This document shows positions 52,926 through 61,735 of a DNA stretch of 64,000 nucleotides, piece by piece. Every line of letters begins with the position of its first letter. The stretch's first letter is position 1. The notes below the pieces were generated by a model. The model saw only the letters and a program-made list of their open reading frames with translations. It ran no database searches and had not been told where the DNA came from. The stretch spans positions 248,001 through 312,000 of the forward strand of contig NZ_MBSS01000023.1 of the NCBI RefSeq assembly GCF_001695855.1, written 5' to 3'. The DNA comes from Ensifer sp. LC163. Lineage in GTDB: Bacteria; Pseudomonadota; Alphaproteobacteria; Rhizobiales; Rhizobiaceae. The position numbers were made by a program, and so were the translations under genes.

Positions 52926-53411
52926 TTACCGGGTAAGACCGCGCAGGTCGGGCATGCGGTTGCTGATGATGGTTTCCATCGAGAAGAAACCGGTGACCGT
53001 CATCAGGTCGAAATCGGTGATCAGCTTCTGATAAAAGGCGTCATAGCCGGCCATGCCGCGTGTCACCACCTTGATCAGATAATCCCAGTCGCCGCCGATC
53101 CGGTACAGATCCGTCACCTCCGGCAGGCGCTCGACATGCTTGCGGAAGCTGTCGGCCCATTCCTTGGAATGGTGGCGGGTGCGGATCATCACGAACACTG
53201 TGAGGTCGAAGCCGAGCGCTGCGACGTCGACCGCGGCATGGGTACCAAGCACGAGCCCGCTGGCGTTCAGCCGCTGCAGGCGCCGCCAGCAGGCATTCTG
53301 CGACAGGCCGACACGGTCGGCCAAATCACGCTGCGAGATCGTGCCGTCCTTTTGCAGGCAGGATAGGATCCGCATATCAATTTCGTCGATTTTTTCCATT
53401 TCAGCGATCAT
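52926..53411 (-). CDS. Lrp/AsnC-family transcriptional regulator
   Basis: 161 residues. MEKIDEIDMRILSCLQKDGT, SQRDLADRVGLSQNACWRRL form the DNA-binding domain; the RAM ligand domain shows GFDLTVFVMIRTRHHSKEWA, VTDLYRIGGDWDYLIKVVTR and DAFYQKLITDFDLMTVTGFF. Lrp-type proteins respond to amino acids. The start may be ATG 53411 or 53399. It is divergent from a class V aminotransferase and probably controls it; the ligand could be cysteine or another sulfur amino acid (inference). Confidence 0.92.
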   Translation of the reverse strand: MIAEMEKIDEIDMRILSCLQKDGTISQRDLADRVGLSQNACWRRLQRLNASGLVLGTHAAVDVAALGFDLTVFVMIRTRHHSKEWADSFRKHVERLPEVTDLYRIGGDWDYLIKVVTRGMAGYDAFYQKLITDFDLMTVTGFFSMETIISNRMPDLRGLTR

Positions 53412-53507
53412 ACGACCCGATTGCGGCGCATACAAGCATAAGAATGATGAGGTTTCCATGCAACGGCTCGATTAGACTTATCGTCTGTCCGACCCCGGGA
53501 GGAAACG

Positions 53508-54989
53508 ATGACGACGCCGTGCCCACGCCAGCCACACCTTACCGGTCCGCTCGATGCGTTTCGGGAGAGCCTTGCTGGCGATAACGCGATCGCGGCCCTG
53601 CGAGCCGGACTGGTCGGCAAGAACACAAAGATCGAGGGGCCGTTCGGCGTCAAGAAGCTCGTCTATGCCGACTATGTCGCTTCGGGCCGAGCATTGATGC
53701 AGATCGAGCATTTCATTCTCGAACAGGTGCTACCCTACTACGCTAACAGCCACACCGAGGCTTCCTACTGCGGCGGCTCCATGACCAGGCTGCGCCGCGA
53801 TGCGCGCGCGGCGATCGCCGCCTGCTGTGGGGCAGGGCCCGAGCACGCCGTCATTTTCGCCGGCTCCGGCGCCACTGCCGGCATCAATCGGCTGGTGAAG
53901 CTGCTGGGGGTTGACGACGCGGTCGCCGCCGGCCGGCGCGTTCGCATCCTGATCGGCCCCTATGAGCATCATTCCAACATCCTGCCCTGGCGCGAAAGCG
54001 GCGCCGAGGTGGTCGAGATCGCCGAGTGTCCGACTGGCGGACCGGGCCTCGCCGCCCTGGGCGAAGCGCTAAGGCAGCCAGCCGATCTCGTCGTCTGCGC
54101 CTTCTCCGCTGCTTCCAATGTCACCGGCATCGTCACCGACGTTGCTGATGTCACCAGGATCGCGAAGGCCGCAGGTGCAAAGATGGTGTGGGACTATGCC
54201 GGTGCAGGGCCCTACCTGCCGATCGACATGTCGCCCGATAAAGACACCGCAATCGACGCCGTGGTCATCTCTCCGCACAAGTTCATCGGCGGCCCCGGCA
54301 CGTCAGGTGTGCTGATCCTGCGACGTGACGCGGCTGTCATCGCCAAGCCATCCTGGCCCGGTGGCGGCACCGTCAAATTCGTTTCGCCGACCGGCCACGA
54401 CTACAGCAACAGCCTTGAGGCGCGCGAGGAGGCGGGCACGCCGAACGTCGTCGGCGATATCAGAGCCGCCCTCGCCTTCCTCGTCAAGGAGGCGATCGGC
54501 GCCGAGGCAATGCAGGCCAGAAATGCCGAGTTGACGCGCCGCGCAATCACCGCATGGCGGGGCGTCGAGCGGCTGGAACTGCTTGGCCCTCTGGAACCAA
54601 GGCGGCTGCCGATCTTTTCCTTCCGCGTCAAGGACGACAAGGGCGGTCATGTCCACCAGCAGCTCGTGACCCGCATGCTCAGCGATCGCTTCGGCATTCA
54701 GGCGCGCGGCGGCTGCGCCTGCGCCGGGCCCTATGTGCACCGGCTGCTGGGCATCGACGATCACCAGTCGCAGCGCCTGCGCGAGGCCATCCTCGCAGGC
54801 CAGGAAATGCTGAAGCCGGGCTTTGTTCGACTGAACTTCAGCGTCCTGCTTGCAGACGAGGAAGTGGCGTTCATCCTCGACGCCGTCGCCGGGCTCGCCG
54901 CCGACGCGACCAGCTACGAGCGGCACTATGATTTCGACCCGGCGCGGGCGATCTTCTTCCCGCGCGCCGCACTTGCAGCGGAGGCATGA
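53508..54989 (+). CDS. Class V aminotransferase (cysteine-desulfurase-like)
   Basis: 493 residues, longer than SufS/IscS (about 400). YADYVASGRALMQIEHFILE, YANSHTEASYCGGSMTRLRR, AGSGATAGINRLVKLLG, VVCAFSAASNVTGIVTDVAD and the PLP lysine in VVISPHKFIGGPGTSGVLIL define the fold. Near the C-terminus, IQARGGCACAGPYVHRLL places cysteines where desulfurases carry the persulfide-forming residue. GGGAGGAA precedes the ATG. It lies 3 bases ahead of a persulfide-dioxygenase-like gene and a TauE gene, suggesting persulfide production or removal of sulfur from an amino acid. Confidence 0.88.
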   Translation: MTTPCPRQPHLTGPLDAFRESLAGDNAIAALRAGLVGKNTKIEGPFGVKKLVYADYVASGRALMQIEHFILEQVLPYYANSHTEASYCGGSMTRLRRDARAAIAACCGAGPEHAVIFAGSGATAGINRLVKLLGVDDAVAAGRRVRILIGPYEHHSNILPWRESGAEVVEIAECPTGGPGLAALGEALRQPADLVVCAFSAASNVTGIVTDVADVTRIAKAAGAKMVWDYAGAGPYLPIDMSPDKDTAIDAVVISPHKFIGGPGTSGVLILRRDAAVIAKPSWPGGGTVKFVSPTGHDYSNSLEAREEAGTPNVVGDIRAALAFLVKEAIGAEAMQARNAELTRRAITAWRGVERLELLGPLEPRRLPIFSFRVKDDKGGHVHQQLVTRMLSDRFGIQARGGCACAGPYVHRLLGIDDHQSQRLREAILAGQEMLKPGFVRLNFSVLLADEEVAFILDAVAGLAADATSYERHYDFDPARAIFFPRAALAAEA

Positions 54990-54992
54990 GGC

Positions 54993-55871
54993 ATGGCCAG
55001 GCCCGACATTGCGGCTTTCTTCGACCCGCGAACCTGGTCCGTGCAATATGTGATCAGCGATCCGAAAACGCGGGCCTGTGCGATCATCGATCCGGTGCTC
55101 GACTTCGACGAGAAGTCCGGCTCGATAGCGACGGCCAACGCCGACCGGCTGCTCGACTTCGTGCGGGCCCAGGACCTGGACGTCCAATGGATCCTGGACA
55201 CCCATCCGCATGCAGACCACTTTTCCGCCGCCGCCTATCTGAAGGCTGAGACCGGCGCGCCCACGGCCATCGGCACGCGCATCGTCGATGTCCAGAAACT
55301 GTGGGCCGACATCTACAACTGGCCAAACCTGCAAACGGACGGATCGCAATGGGACCGGCTGTTTAATCACGGCGACACATTCCGGATTGGCAGTCTCGAG
55401 GCCGGAGTGATGTTCTCTCCAGGCCATACGCTGGCATCGATCACCTATCTCGTCGGTGACGCCGCCTTCGTGCACGACACGGTCTTCATGCCGGACAGCG
55501 GAACCGCGCGCACGGATTTCCCCGGCGGCAGCGCCAATGCGCTCTGGGCGAGCATCCGCGACATCATGGCCCTGGCCGACGACACCCGTATCTTCGTCGG
55601 CCATGACTATCAGCCCGGTGGACGCGAGCCGCGTTGGGAAAGCACGGTTGCCGGGCAGAAGGCGGACAACATCCATTTGACGCGCTATGGCTGCGAAAGC
55701 GAGTTCGTCGCGTTCCGCGAGGAACGGGACCGAACGCTGCCGATGCCCAAGCTCATCCTCCATGCCTTGCAGGTCAACATCAACGGCGGTCGGCCTCCGG
55801 AGCCGGAGGAAAACGGCCGGCGCTACCTGAAACTCCCCATCGACGCCCTGCAAGGTGCGGCATGGTCCTGA
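54993..55871 (+). CDS. MBL-fold persulfide-dioxygenase-like protein (Blh/ETHE1 type)
   Basis: 292 residues. The metallo-beta-lactamase motif HPHADHFSAAAYLK, the glyoxalase II-like SPGHTLASITYLVGDAAFVH, DTVFMPDSGTARTDFPGGSA and FVGHDYQPGGREPRWESTV are those of the ETHE1/Blh group, mononuclear iron sulfur dioxygenases that turn glutathione persulfide into sulfite. In several alphaproteobacteria and Xylella a Blh gene sits in the BigR operon with a TauE exporter. Here there is no BigR; the partner upstream is a class V aminotransferase and the presumed regulator an Lrp protein. Confidence 0.9.
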   Translation: MARPDIAAFFDPRTWSVQYVISDPKTRACAIIDPVLDFDEKSGSIATANADRLLDFVRAQDLDVQWILDTHPHADHFSAAAYLKAETGAPTAIGTRIVDVQKLWADIYNWPNLQTDGSQWDRLFNHGDTFRIGSLEAGVMFSPGHTLASITYLVGDAAFVHDTVFMPDSGTARTDFPGGSANALWASIRDIMALADDTRIFVGHDYQPGGREPRWESTVAGQKADNIHLTRYGCESEFVAFREERDRTLPMPKLILHALQVNINGGRPPEPEENGRRYLKLPIDALQGAAWS

Positions 55872-55968
55872 CGCCGCTCCATTCACGAGCACACTCTGCG
55901 CCCAGGCCGTCTTCCGGCTTCGGCGCATCGCAGGCGCCATCGTTTCCCCGCCGGCACGGTGCCGAACC

Positions 55969-56745
55969 ATGACGCTGGATCTTGTCCAATACATCCTGGC
56001 AGCGCTCTGCGGCGGTCTCGTCGGCTTCAGCCTCGGGCTGTTCGGCGGTGGCGGCTCCATTCTGGCCGTCCCGCTGCTCGTCCATGTCGTCGGCGTCAGC
56101 AACGTGCATGTGGCGATCGGGACGAGCGCCGTCGCCGTCGCAGCGAATGCGCTCTCGGGACTGGCGGTGCATGCGCGACACGGCACGGTGAAATGGCGCT
56201 GTGCGACAATGTACTGCATCACCGGTATCGGTGGCGCATGGATCGGCGCGACGCTCGGCAAGGCTCTGGAGGGCCAGCGGCTGTTGCTGTTGTTCGCGGC
56301 GCTGATGGCCGTTGTCAGCCTCACCATGCTGAAGCGACGCCACCTGGCTGGCGATCCGGCGTCGACCTGCACGCCCAGAAACGCGCCGAAAGTGCTCTCC
56401 TTTGGAGCCGGAACCGGCATCATTTCGGGCTTCTTCGGGATCGGTGGCGGCTTCCTGATCGTGCCGGGCCTGATGGTTTCGACCGGCATGCCGACGATCA
56501 ACGCAATCGCCACGTCGCTGGTCGCCATTTCCGCTTTCGGTCTCACCACGGGTGCAAGCTACACGTTCTCCGGCCTGGTCGATTGGCCACTCGCCTTCTC
56601 CTTCGTCGGCGGCGGGGCTCTCGGCGCGCTGGCGGGCTGTCGCGCCGCCCATAGTTTCAGCAAGTACCAATCCACGCTGAACCTGCTGTTCGCCGCACTC
56701 ACCTTGGCCGTCGCCATTGGCCTGGCGTTCTATGCCTGGCGATAG
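55969..56745 (+). CDS. Sulfite exporter TauE/SafE-family protein
   Basis: 258 residues with about eight hydrophobic segments and the two family repeats: GGLVGFSLGLFGGGGSILAV in the first half and GTGIISGFFGIGGGFLIVPG in the second. TauE/SafE proteins export sulfite or related sulfonates. It begins 97 bases after the persulfide-dioxygenase gene; the open frame reaches back to 55855, but ATG 55969 starts the first helix properly. Its role would be to remove sulfite made by the dioxygenase. Confidence 0.92.
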   Translation: MTLDLVQYILAALCGGLVGFSLGLFGGGGSILAVPLLVHVVGVSNVHVAIGTSAVAVAANALSGLAVHARHGTVKWRCATMYCITGIGGAWIGATLGKALEGQRLLLLFAALMAVVSLTMLKRRHLAGDPASTCTPRNAPKVLSFGAGTGIISGFFGIGGGFLIVPGLMVSTGMPTINAIATSLVAISAFGLTTGASYTFSGLVDWPLAFSFVGGGALGALAGCRAAHSFSKYQSTLNLLFAALTLAVAIGLAFYAWR

Positions 56746-56848
56746 GATCGCCGGCCCGCGCCGTATGTCTGCTCGGCGACACGCTTCCGCCGGATAAATC
56801 GTCCTGCCTGGAAACACTCTTTGTCGCTTACCTCAAGTGCCCGGTGGG

Positions 56849-56902
56849 AAATGTAGCTAAGCTACATTTATTTTGACAAATGTAGATTCCTTCATTATCA
56901 CG
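56849..56902 (+). promoter_or_regulatory. Operator palindrome and promoter of the Afu-like operon
   Basis: A perfect inverted repeat with arms AAATGTAGCT (56849-56858) and AGCTACATTT (56860-56869) around a single A, directly followed by a -35 TTGACA (56873-56878) and a -10-like TATCAC (56896-56901) at 17 bases. A further half-site AATGTAG lies at 56879-56885 inside the spacer. Position and symmetry suggest regulation of the downstream transporter operon. Confidence 0.6.
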
Positions 56903-56985
56903 ATGGTCACGCACGGCGAGTGAGACCACGAAGGCCCAGGAAGGGTTCTCGGGAGAGGCCGATGCGATCGTTGGAGGAAATCGAT

Positions 56986-58002
56986 ATGTCACGCCGTTTC
57001 GCGCTGGCTTCAGCGCTTGTTGCCCTATGCTCAGTTTTCTCGTCCGGTAGCGCCCATGCCGGGGGAATGACCGTCTATTGCCCGATGTCGGAAGACGATT
57101 GCGCCTCCGTCCTGAAGGCGTTCAAGGACGACACCGGCATCGAAGCGCAGTTCGTGCGCATCGGCGCTGGTGAAATCCTCGCCCGCATTCGCGCGGAAAA
57201 GAGCAATCCCCAGGCTGGGCTCTGGCTGGCAGGCGCTGCCGACAACTTTATCCAGGCCGCCAATGAGGGTCTCCTGGCACCGCACAAGAATGCCGGCATC
57301 GACAAGATAGACCAGCGCTACATCGACAAGGAGAGCCGCTGGACCCCCATTTCCATCTCACCGATCGTCTTTGCCTACAGCCAGGCCGTTCTCGATGAAA
57401 CCGGCGCCAAGCCGCCGACAAGCTGGAAATCCTTCGCGGATCCAGCCTTCCAGCAGAGCGTCGCCCTTGCCCATCCGGCCTCTTCCGGAACGGCTTATGT
57501 CGCTCTTGCCTCCATGGTTCAGCTTTTCGGCGAGGAGCCGGCCTTCGAGCTGATGAAGAAAATCGACGAAAATGTCGTTCAGTACACGCGCTCCGGCGTC
57601 GCGCCGTCGCGCATGGTCGCCAACAACGAGATCGCGCTTGCCATGGCCTATACCCAGGATATCGAGGCGGCCCTGGCGCAGGGCTACCCGGTCGGCTACG
57701 CCTTTCCTGAAGAAGGCACCGGCTTCGAGGTGAATGCAGCGGCGGCCATCGCCAATGCGCCCGAGGAGCAGTCGAAGGCTGCCGCCGCGTTTCTCGACTG
57801 GGTGCTGACGGAAAAGGGCCAGGCTGCCATTGGCGCGACGTTCCGCGGGCCAATCGTGCCGGGCTACAAGAACCCGGCGGCCAAGATCGACCTCTCCAAC
57901 GTGAAGATGATCGATTACAACTTCAGCTGGGCCGGCGAAAATCGCGCGCGCCTCTTGGAGCGCTACGAAAACGACGTGCGCCACAAGGCCGACGCCAAGT
58001 AA
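56986..58002 (+). CDS. ABC transporter substrate-binding protein, AfuA-like
   Basis: 338 residues with a Sec signal (SRRFALASALVALCSVFSSG, cut after AHA). Mature protein starts GGMTVYCPMSEDDCASVLKA with a cysteine pair, then AGEILARIRAEKSNPQAGLW, ISPIVFAYSQAVLDETGAKP, AHPASSGTAYVALASM and GYAFPEEGTGFEVNAAAAIA. This is the Fe3+-type binding-protein class; AfuA itself was shown to bind hexose phosphates, not iron. GGAGGAAA precedes ATG 56986. First gene of a six-gene operon ending in an RpiR regulator. Confidence 0.9.
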   Translation: MSRRFALASALVALCSVFSSGSAHAGGMTVYCPMSEDDCASVLKAFKDDTGIEAQFVRIGAGEILARIRAEKSNPQAGLWLAGAADNFIQAANEGLLAPHKNAGIDKIDQRYIDKESRWTPISISPIVFAYSQAVLDETGAKPPTSWKSFADPAFQQSVALAHPASSGTAYVALASMVQLFGEEPAFELMKKIDENVVQYTRSGVAPSRMVANNEIALAMAYTQDIEAALAQGYPVGYAFPEEGTGFEVNAAAAIANAPEEQSKAAAAFLDWVLTEKGQAAIGATFRGPIVPGYKNPAAKIDLSNVKMIDYNFSWAGENRARLLERYENDVRHKADAK

Positions 58003-58022
58003 CGCCGGCAAGGAGCCTCGCC

Positions 58023-59711
58023 ATGACCCTCGTCTCGCAAGCGACCCCGTCCGGGCGGACGGGGGCATCGCCGGCCTTCCTGCGCAAGATCGTCGTCGAC
58101 CCGTGGCTGTTCGGCATTTTCGCCGTCGTCACGCTCTCGGTGCTCGTCTTCGCGGCCTTGCCGATCTTCACCGTTCTGAAGCAGGCTGTCGTCACCGACC
58201 GCGGCTTCGATCTCGCAGCCCTCGCCGAGGTGCTGACGAAATCCTTCGTCTGGGAATCGTTGTTCAATACGCTGCTCCTCGGCGCAACCTCGGCCGTGAT
58301 TGCCACCCTGACCGGCTTCGTGCTTGCCTTCTCGGCCACGCGCACGACCATGCCGGGCAAGACCTTCGTGCATGGCGTGGCGCTGCTGCCGATCATCTCG
58401 CCGCCTTTCGTCATGGCGCTCGCGGTGGTGATCCTGTTCGGACGCTCGGGCCTCATCACCCGTGAGCTGCTCGGCATCCGCAACGCCAACGTCTACGGCT
58501 TTCACAGCCTGGTCCTGATCCAGTCGCTCGCCTTCACGCCGATCGCCTATCTCAACATCCGCGGCATGCTGCAATCGATCGACAGTGCGCTGGAGGATGC
58601 TTCCGCCTCCCTCGGCGCCTCGCGCTGGATCACCTTCTCGCGGGTGACGCTGCCGCTCGTCACGCCGGCGATCCTGAGCTCGGCCTTGCTGGTGTTCGTC
58701 AAATCGGTCGAGGATTTCGGCAATCCCATGCTGATCGGCGGCAATTTCAACACGCTCGCCGTCGAAGCCTATTCACAGATGGTCGGCTACTTCGACCTGC
58801 ATTCCGGCGCGCTGCTCGCAAGCCTCATGCTGGTTCCCTCGATCACCGCCTTCCTTGTCCATCGCTACTGGGTAGCCAAGCGAAGCTATGTGACCGTGAC
58901 CGGCAAGCCGACGGCTCAGACGATCCGTATTTCCGGCGCGGCCGTGGTGCTGCCGCTTTCGATGCTCTGCTACGCCATCGTCCTTGCGATCTTGCTGTTC
59001 TACCTGACGGTCATCTACGTCTCCTTCACCCGGCTGCCGGGCATCGACAACACGCTGACGACCGACCACTACGCAACGGTCTTCACGGCTGGCTTCCAGA
59101 CGCTCACCAATTCCTTGCTGCTGGCGGGTATCGCCACGCCTGTGACGGCCGTCGCCGGCATGCTGATCGCCTATCTCCTGGTCCGGAAGGCGTTTCCCGG
59201 CAGCTTCCTTTTGCGCTGGGGCACGCTGCTCTCCTTCGCCGCGCCGGGCACCATTCTCGGCATCGGCTATGTCAGCACCTTCAACGCGCCGCCGCTGCTC
59301 CTGACCGGCACCGCTTTCATTGTGGTCGCCGCCATGGTGGTGAAGAACCTTCAGGTGGGCATCGAAGCGGGCTCAAACCAGCTTCGCCAGATCGACAAGT
59401 CGATCGAAGAAGCTTCGATGACGCTCGGCGCATCCAATACGCGGACCTTCTTCCAGATCACCTTGCCGCTGCTCAAGCCGGCGCTGTTCACGTCGCTTTC
59501 CTATGCCTTCACGCGGTCGCTGACGACACTGAGCGCGGTGATCTTCCTGGTTTCGGCCAACTGGACGCTGATCACGGTGACCATCCTGTCACAGGTGGAG
59601 ACGCTCAAGATCGGCGTCGCAGCGGCCTACTGCAGCATCCTCGTCTTCGTCGTGCTCGCCATCCTGGCGCTCATGCAACTTCTCCTGTCGTCGACATCGC
59701 CCAAGAGGTAA
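58023..59711 (+). CDS. ABC transporter permease, fused two-domain (AfuB/FbpB type)
   Basis: 562 residues, about twelve helices in two halves. EAA loops: EDASASLGASRWITFSRV (near residue 196) and EEASMTLGASNTRTFFQI (near residue 465). AAGGAGC precedes the ATG. It is related to, but clearly distinct from, the permease at 24271 (same layout, different sequence), so the two systems are paralogues and not a recent duplication. Confidence 0.93.
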   Translation: MTLVSQATPSGRTGASPAFLRKIVVDPWLFGIFAVVTLSVLVFAALPIFTVLKQAVVTDRGFDLAALAEVLTKSFVWESLFNTLLLGATSAVIATLTGFVLAFSATRTTMPGKTFVHGVALLPIISPPFVMALAVVILFGRSGLITRELLGIRNANVYGFHSLVLIQSLAFTPIAYLNIRGMLQSIDSALEDASASLGASRWITFSRVTLPLVTPAILSSALLVFVKSVEDFGNPMLIGGNFNTLAVEAYSQMVGYFDLHSGALLASLMLVPSITAFLVHRYWVAKRSYVTVTGKPTAQTIRISGAAVVLPLSMLCYAIVLAILLFYLTVIYVSFTRLPGIDNTLTTDHYATVFTAGFQTLTNSLLLAGIATPVTAVAGMLIAYLLVRKAFPGSFLLRWGTLLSFAAPGTILGIGYVSTFNAPPLLLTGTAFIVVAAMVVKNLQVGIEAGSNQLRQIDKSIEEASMTLGASNTRTFFQITLPLLKPALFTSLSYAFTRSLTTLSAVIFLVSANWTLITVTILSQVETLKIGVAAAYCSILVFVVLAILALMQLLLSSTSPKR

Positions 59712-59715
59712 TCCC

Positions 59716-60822
59716 ATGTCGAAAGTCATCTTCTCCAATATCTCCAAGCGTTTCCCCGGTGTTTCCGGTGCGGCCGCGGGCCTGGCGGTCGATCGCCTCA
59801 ACCTCGTCATCGAAGAAGGTACGCTGGTGACATTGCTTGGCCCCTCGGGCTGCGGCAAGACGACGACGCTGCGCATGCTTGCCGGTTTCGAAACGCCCTC
59901 CGAGGGAGCCATTACCATCGGCGGGCGCGATGTCACCAATGTCCCCGTCAATGCCCGCAATGTCGGCATGGTGTTCCAGAGCTACGCTCTCTTCCCGCAC
60001 ATGACGGTGCGCGAAAACGTTGAGTACGGCGTGCGGCTTCTCAACCTGCCGCGGCACGAGATGAAGGACCGGGTCTCCTCTGTTCTTGCGACGATGGCGC
60101 TCGAGACCTACGCCGACCGCTCGCCGTCACGGCTCTCGGGCGGCCAGCAGCAGCGCGTCGCCCTTGCCCGCGCCGTCGTCACCCAACCGAAGGTGCTGCT
60201 GTTCGACGAGCCGCTCTCCAACCTTGACGCGCAGCTTCGCGAGCGCATGCGCGACGAATTGCGCGCGATCCAGCTTCGCCTCGGCATCACCAGCCTCTAC
60301 GTCACCCACGACCAGAGCGAGGCCATGGCGATTTCGGACCGGGTGGTGGTGATGCGCAACGGCGTCATCGAGCAGGACGACACGCCGCTTAACGTCTATT
60401 CGCGTCCCGGCACCGGCTTCGTCGCCGAATTCATGGGAAAGGCAAACATCCTGCAGGGCCGCGTCGAAAAGCTGGATGAATCCACGGTGTCGATCCGCAT
60501 TGCCTCCACGGTCGCCTTCACGCTGCCGCGCGGCAACCGTGCGTTCAGGCCCGGCGAACAGGTGCGCTGCGTCGTGCGCCCGGAACATATCCGTGTCGAT
60601 GCCAACGGCGCGATGCAGGCGAAGGTGCGGCGCGTGGTGTTCCAGGGCGCCTACGTCGAATACCTGACCGACCTGGAGGGCCAGGAATGCGTCTTCCTCG
60701 ATAGCGATTATTACCGCACGGGCGTGGCCGAAGTCGGCCAGATGCTGCGCCTGTCCGTCGACAGCCAGCCGGTCTGGATCCTGCCGCACAATGAAGCCGC
60801 CGACATGGGAAAAGCCGCATGA
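59716..60822 (+). CDS. ABC transporter ATP-binding protein (AfuC/PotA type)
   Basis: 368 residues. Walker A GPSGCGKTT, Q loop VFQSYALFPHMTV, signature LSGGQQQRVALARAV, Walker B VLLFDEPLSNLD and switch SLYVTHDQSEAMAI are intact; a C-terminal TOBE-like domain follows (FRPGEQVRCVVRPEHIRVDA). It starts 4 bases after the permease stop and overlaps the phosphatase start by 4 bases (ATGA). Confidence 0.94.
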   Translation: MSKVIFSNISKRFPGVSGAAAGLAVDRLNLVIEEGTLVTLLGPSGCGKTTTLRMLAGFETPSEGAITIGGRDVTNVPVNARNVGMVFQSYALFPHMTVRENVEYGVRLLNLPRHEMKDRVSSVLATMALETYADRSPSRLSGGQQQRVALARAVVTQPKVLLFDEPLSNLDAQLRERMRDELRAIQLRLGITSLYVTHDQSEAMAISDRVVVMRNGVIEQDDTPLNVYSRPGTGFVAEFMGKANILQGRVEKLDESTVSIRIASTVAFTLPRGNRAFRPGEQVRCVVRPEHIRVDANGAMQAKVRRVVFQGAYVEYLTDLEGQECVFLDSDYYRTGVAEVGQMLRLSVDSQPVWILPHNEAADMGKAA

Positions 60823-61676
60823 CCATCAACCAACCGATCCTCCGCAATCTCTACGAGACGATCACCAGCGTTGCCAAGGAAGCCGCGCTTGCTGCAGGCG
60901 CCGTTGCGCGCAAGGGCTTCATCGAGGCAAGCCCGGAGACGCTGCGGACCGAGCAGAAGGCGGGCTTCTTCGACATCGTCACGGCCTGCGACAAGGCCGC
61001 CGAACGGGCCGCCTGCGACATCATCTGGTCGCGGCTGCCGCTATCGCGCATTCTCGGCGAGGAAAGCGGCTGGCAGGGCGAAGGCGAGACGACCTGGATC
61101 ATCGACCCGATCGACGGCACCAGCAATTTCGCCTCCGGCCTCCCGTTCTTCTGCGTTTCGATCGCGGCCTATCACGCCGGCGAGCCGGTCTGCGGCATCG
61201 TCTACGATCCGATGCGGGAAGAACTGTTCATGGCGAACGCCGGGCGTCTGACGCTGAATGGCGACGTCGTTTCGCCCTTCCTGCGGGCAAGCAGCGATCG
61301 CCACGTCGAAGTCCTGAGCAACGCACCTTATGAGGGCGAGCGGCCGGACCTTGAGGCGCTCGAGGCCTATGCAGATCTCGTCAACTCCTTCCGTGCCGTT
61401 CGACGATTGGGCTCCTGCGCGCTCCACCTCGCCTATGTCGCCGTCGGGCGGGTGGCGGTCGCCTACGAGTCCAAGTTCAGCGCCTGGGACATCGCCGCCG
61501 GCCTTCAACTGGTTGTGGCAGCCTCCGGTCAGATCATCGCTCAAGACGCAAACGGACAGCGCATCGATCCGAGCGAGCAAGCGCTTGGAGCCGTGAAAAG
61601 GCTCGTTGTCGCGCACGCCGGTTTTGACTATCAATCGTCCTGCCTGGCGAAGCTGATGGCAGATGGCAAGTTGTAG
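60819..61676 (+). CDS. Inositol-monophosphatase-family phosphatase
   Basis: 285 residues with all metal-site motifs: ILGEESGWQG (Glu), WIIDPIDGTSNFASGLPFFC (Asp-x-Ile-Asp-Gly-Thr) and FSAWDIAAGLQLVVAASG (WDxAAG). The family hydrolyses inositol phosphates, histidinol phosphate, fructose-1,6-bisphosphate, 3'-phosphoadenosine phosphates and other sugar phosphates with Mg2+. Cotranscription with an Afu-like importer and an RpiR regulator suggests it removes phosphate from the imported compound in the cytoplasm (inference). Confidence 0.92.
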   Translation: MTINQPILRNLYETITSVAKEAALAAGAVARKGFIEASPETLRTEQKAGFFDIVTACDKAAERAACDIIWSRLPLSRILGEESGWQGEGETTWIIDPIDGTSNFASGLPFFCVSIAAYHAGEPVCGIVYDPMREELFMANAGRLTLNGDVVSPFLRASSDRHVEVLSNAPYEGERPDLEALEAYADLVNSFRAVRRLGSCALHLAYVAVGRVAVAYESKFSAWDIAAGLQLVVAASGQIIAQDANGQRIDPSEQALGAVKRLVVAHAGFDYQSSCLAKLMADGKL

Positions 61677-61735
61677 TCCAATTGCGAAAGGCGCTTTATG
61701 ACACGAGCATCCAAGACGTCAGAACGACGGGTTCC

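Noticed and set aside
54303-56549. 748-codon open frame on the minus strand opposite the aminotransferase, persulfide-dioxygenase and TauE genes
   Set aside because: Pure shadow of three well-supported genes in GC-rich DNA; its translation resembles nothing and no ribosome-binding site is present.
56986-60822. Iron(III) uptake system
   Set aside because: The binding-protein class is shared with sugar-phosphate, phosphonate and organic-acid importers, and the operon contains a phosphatase and a phosphosugar-sensing regulator but no iron-related gene or iron box.
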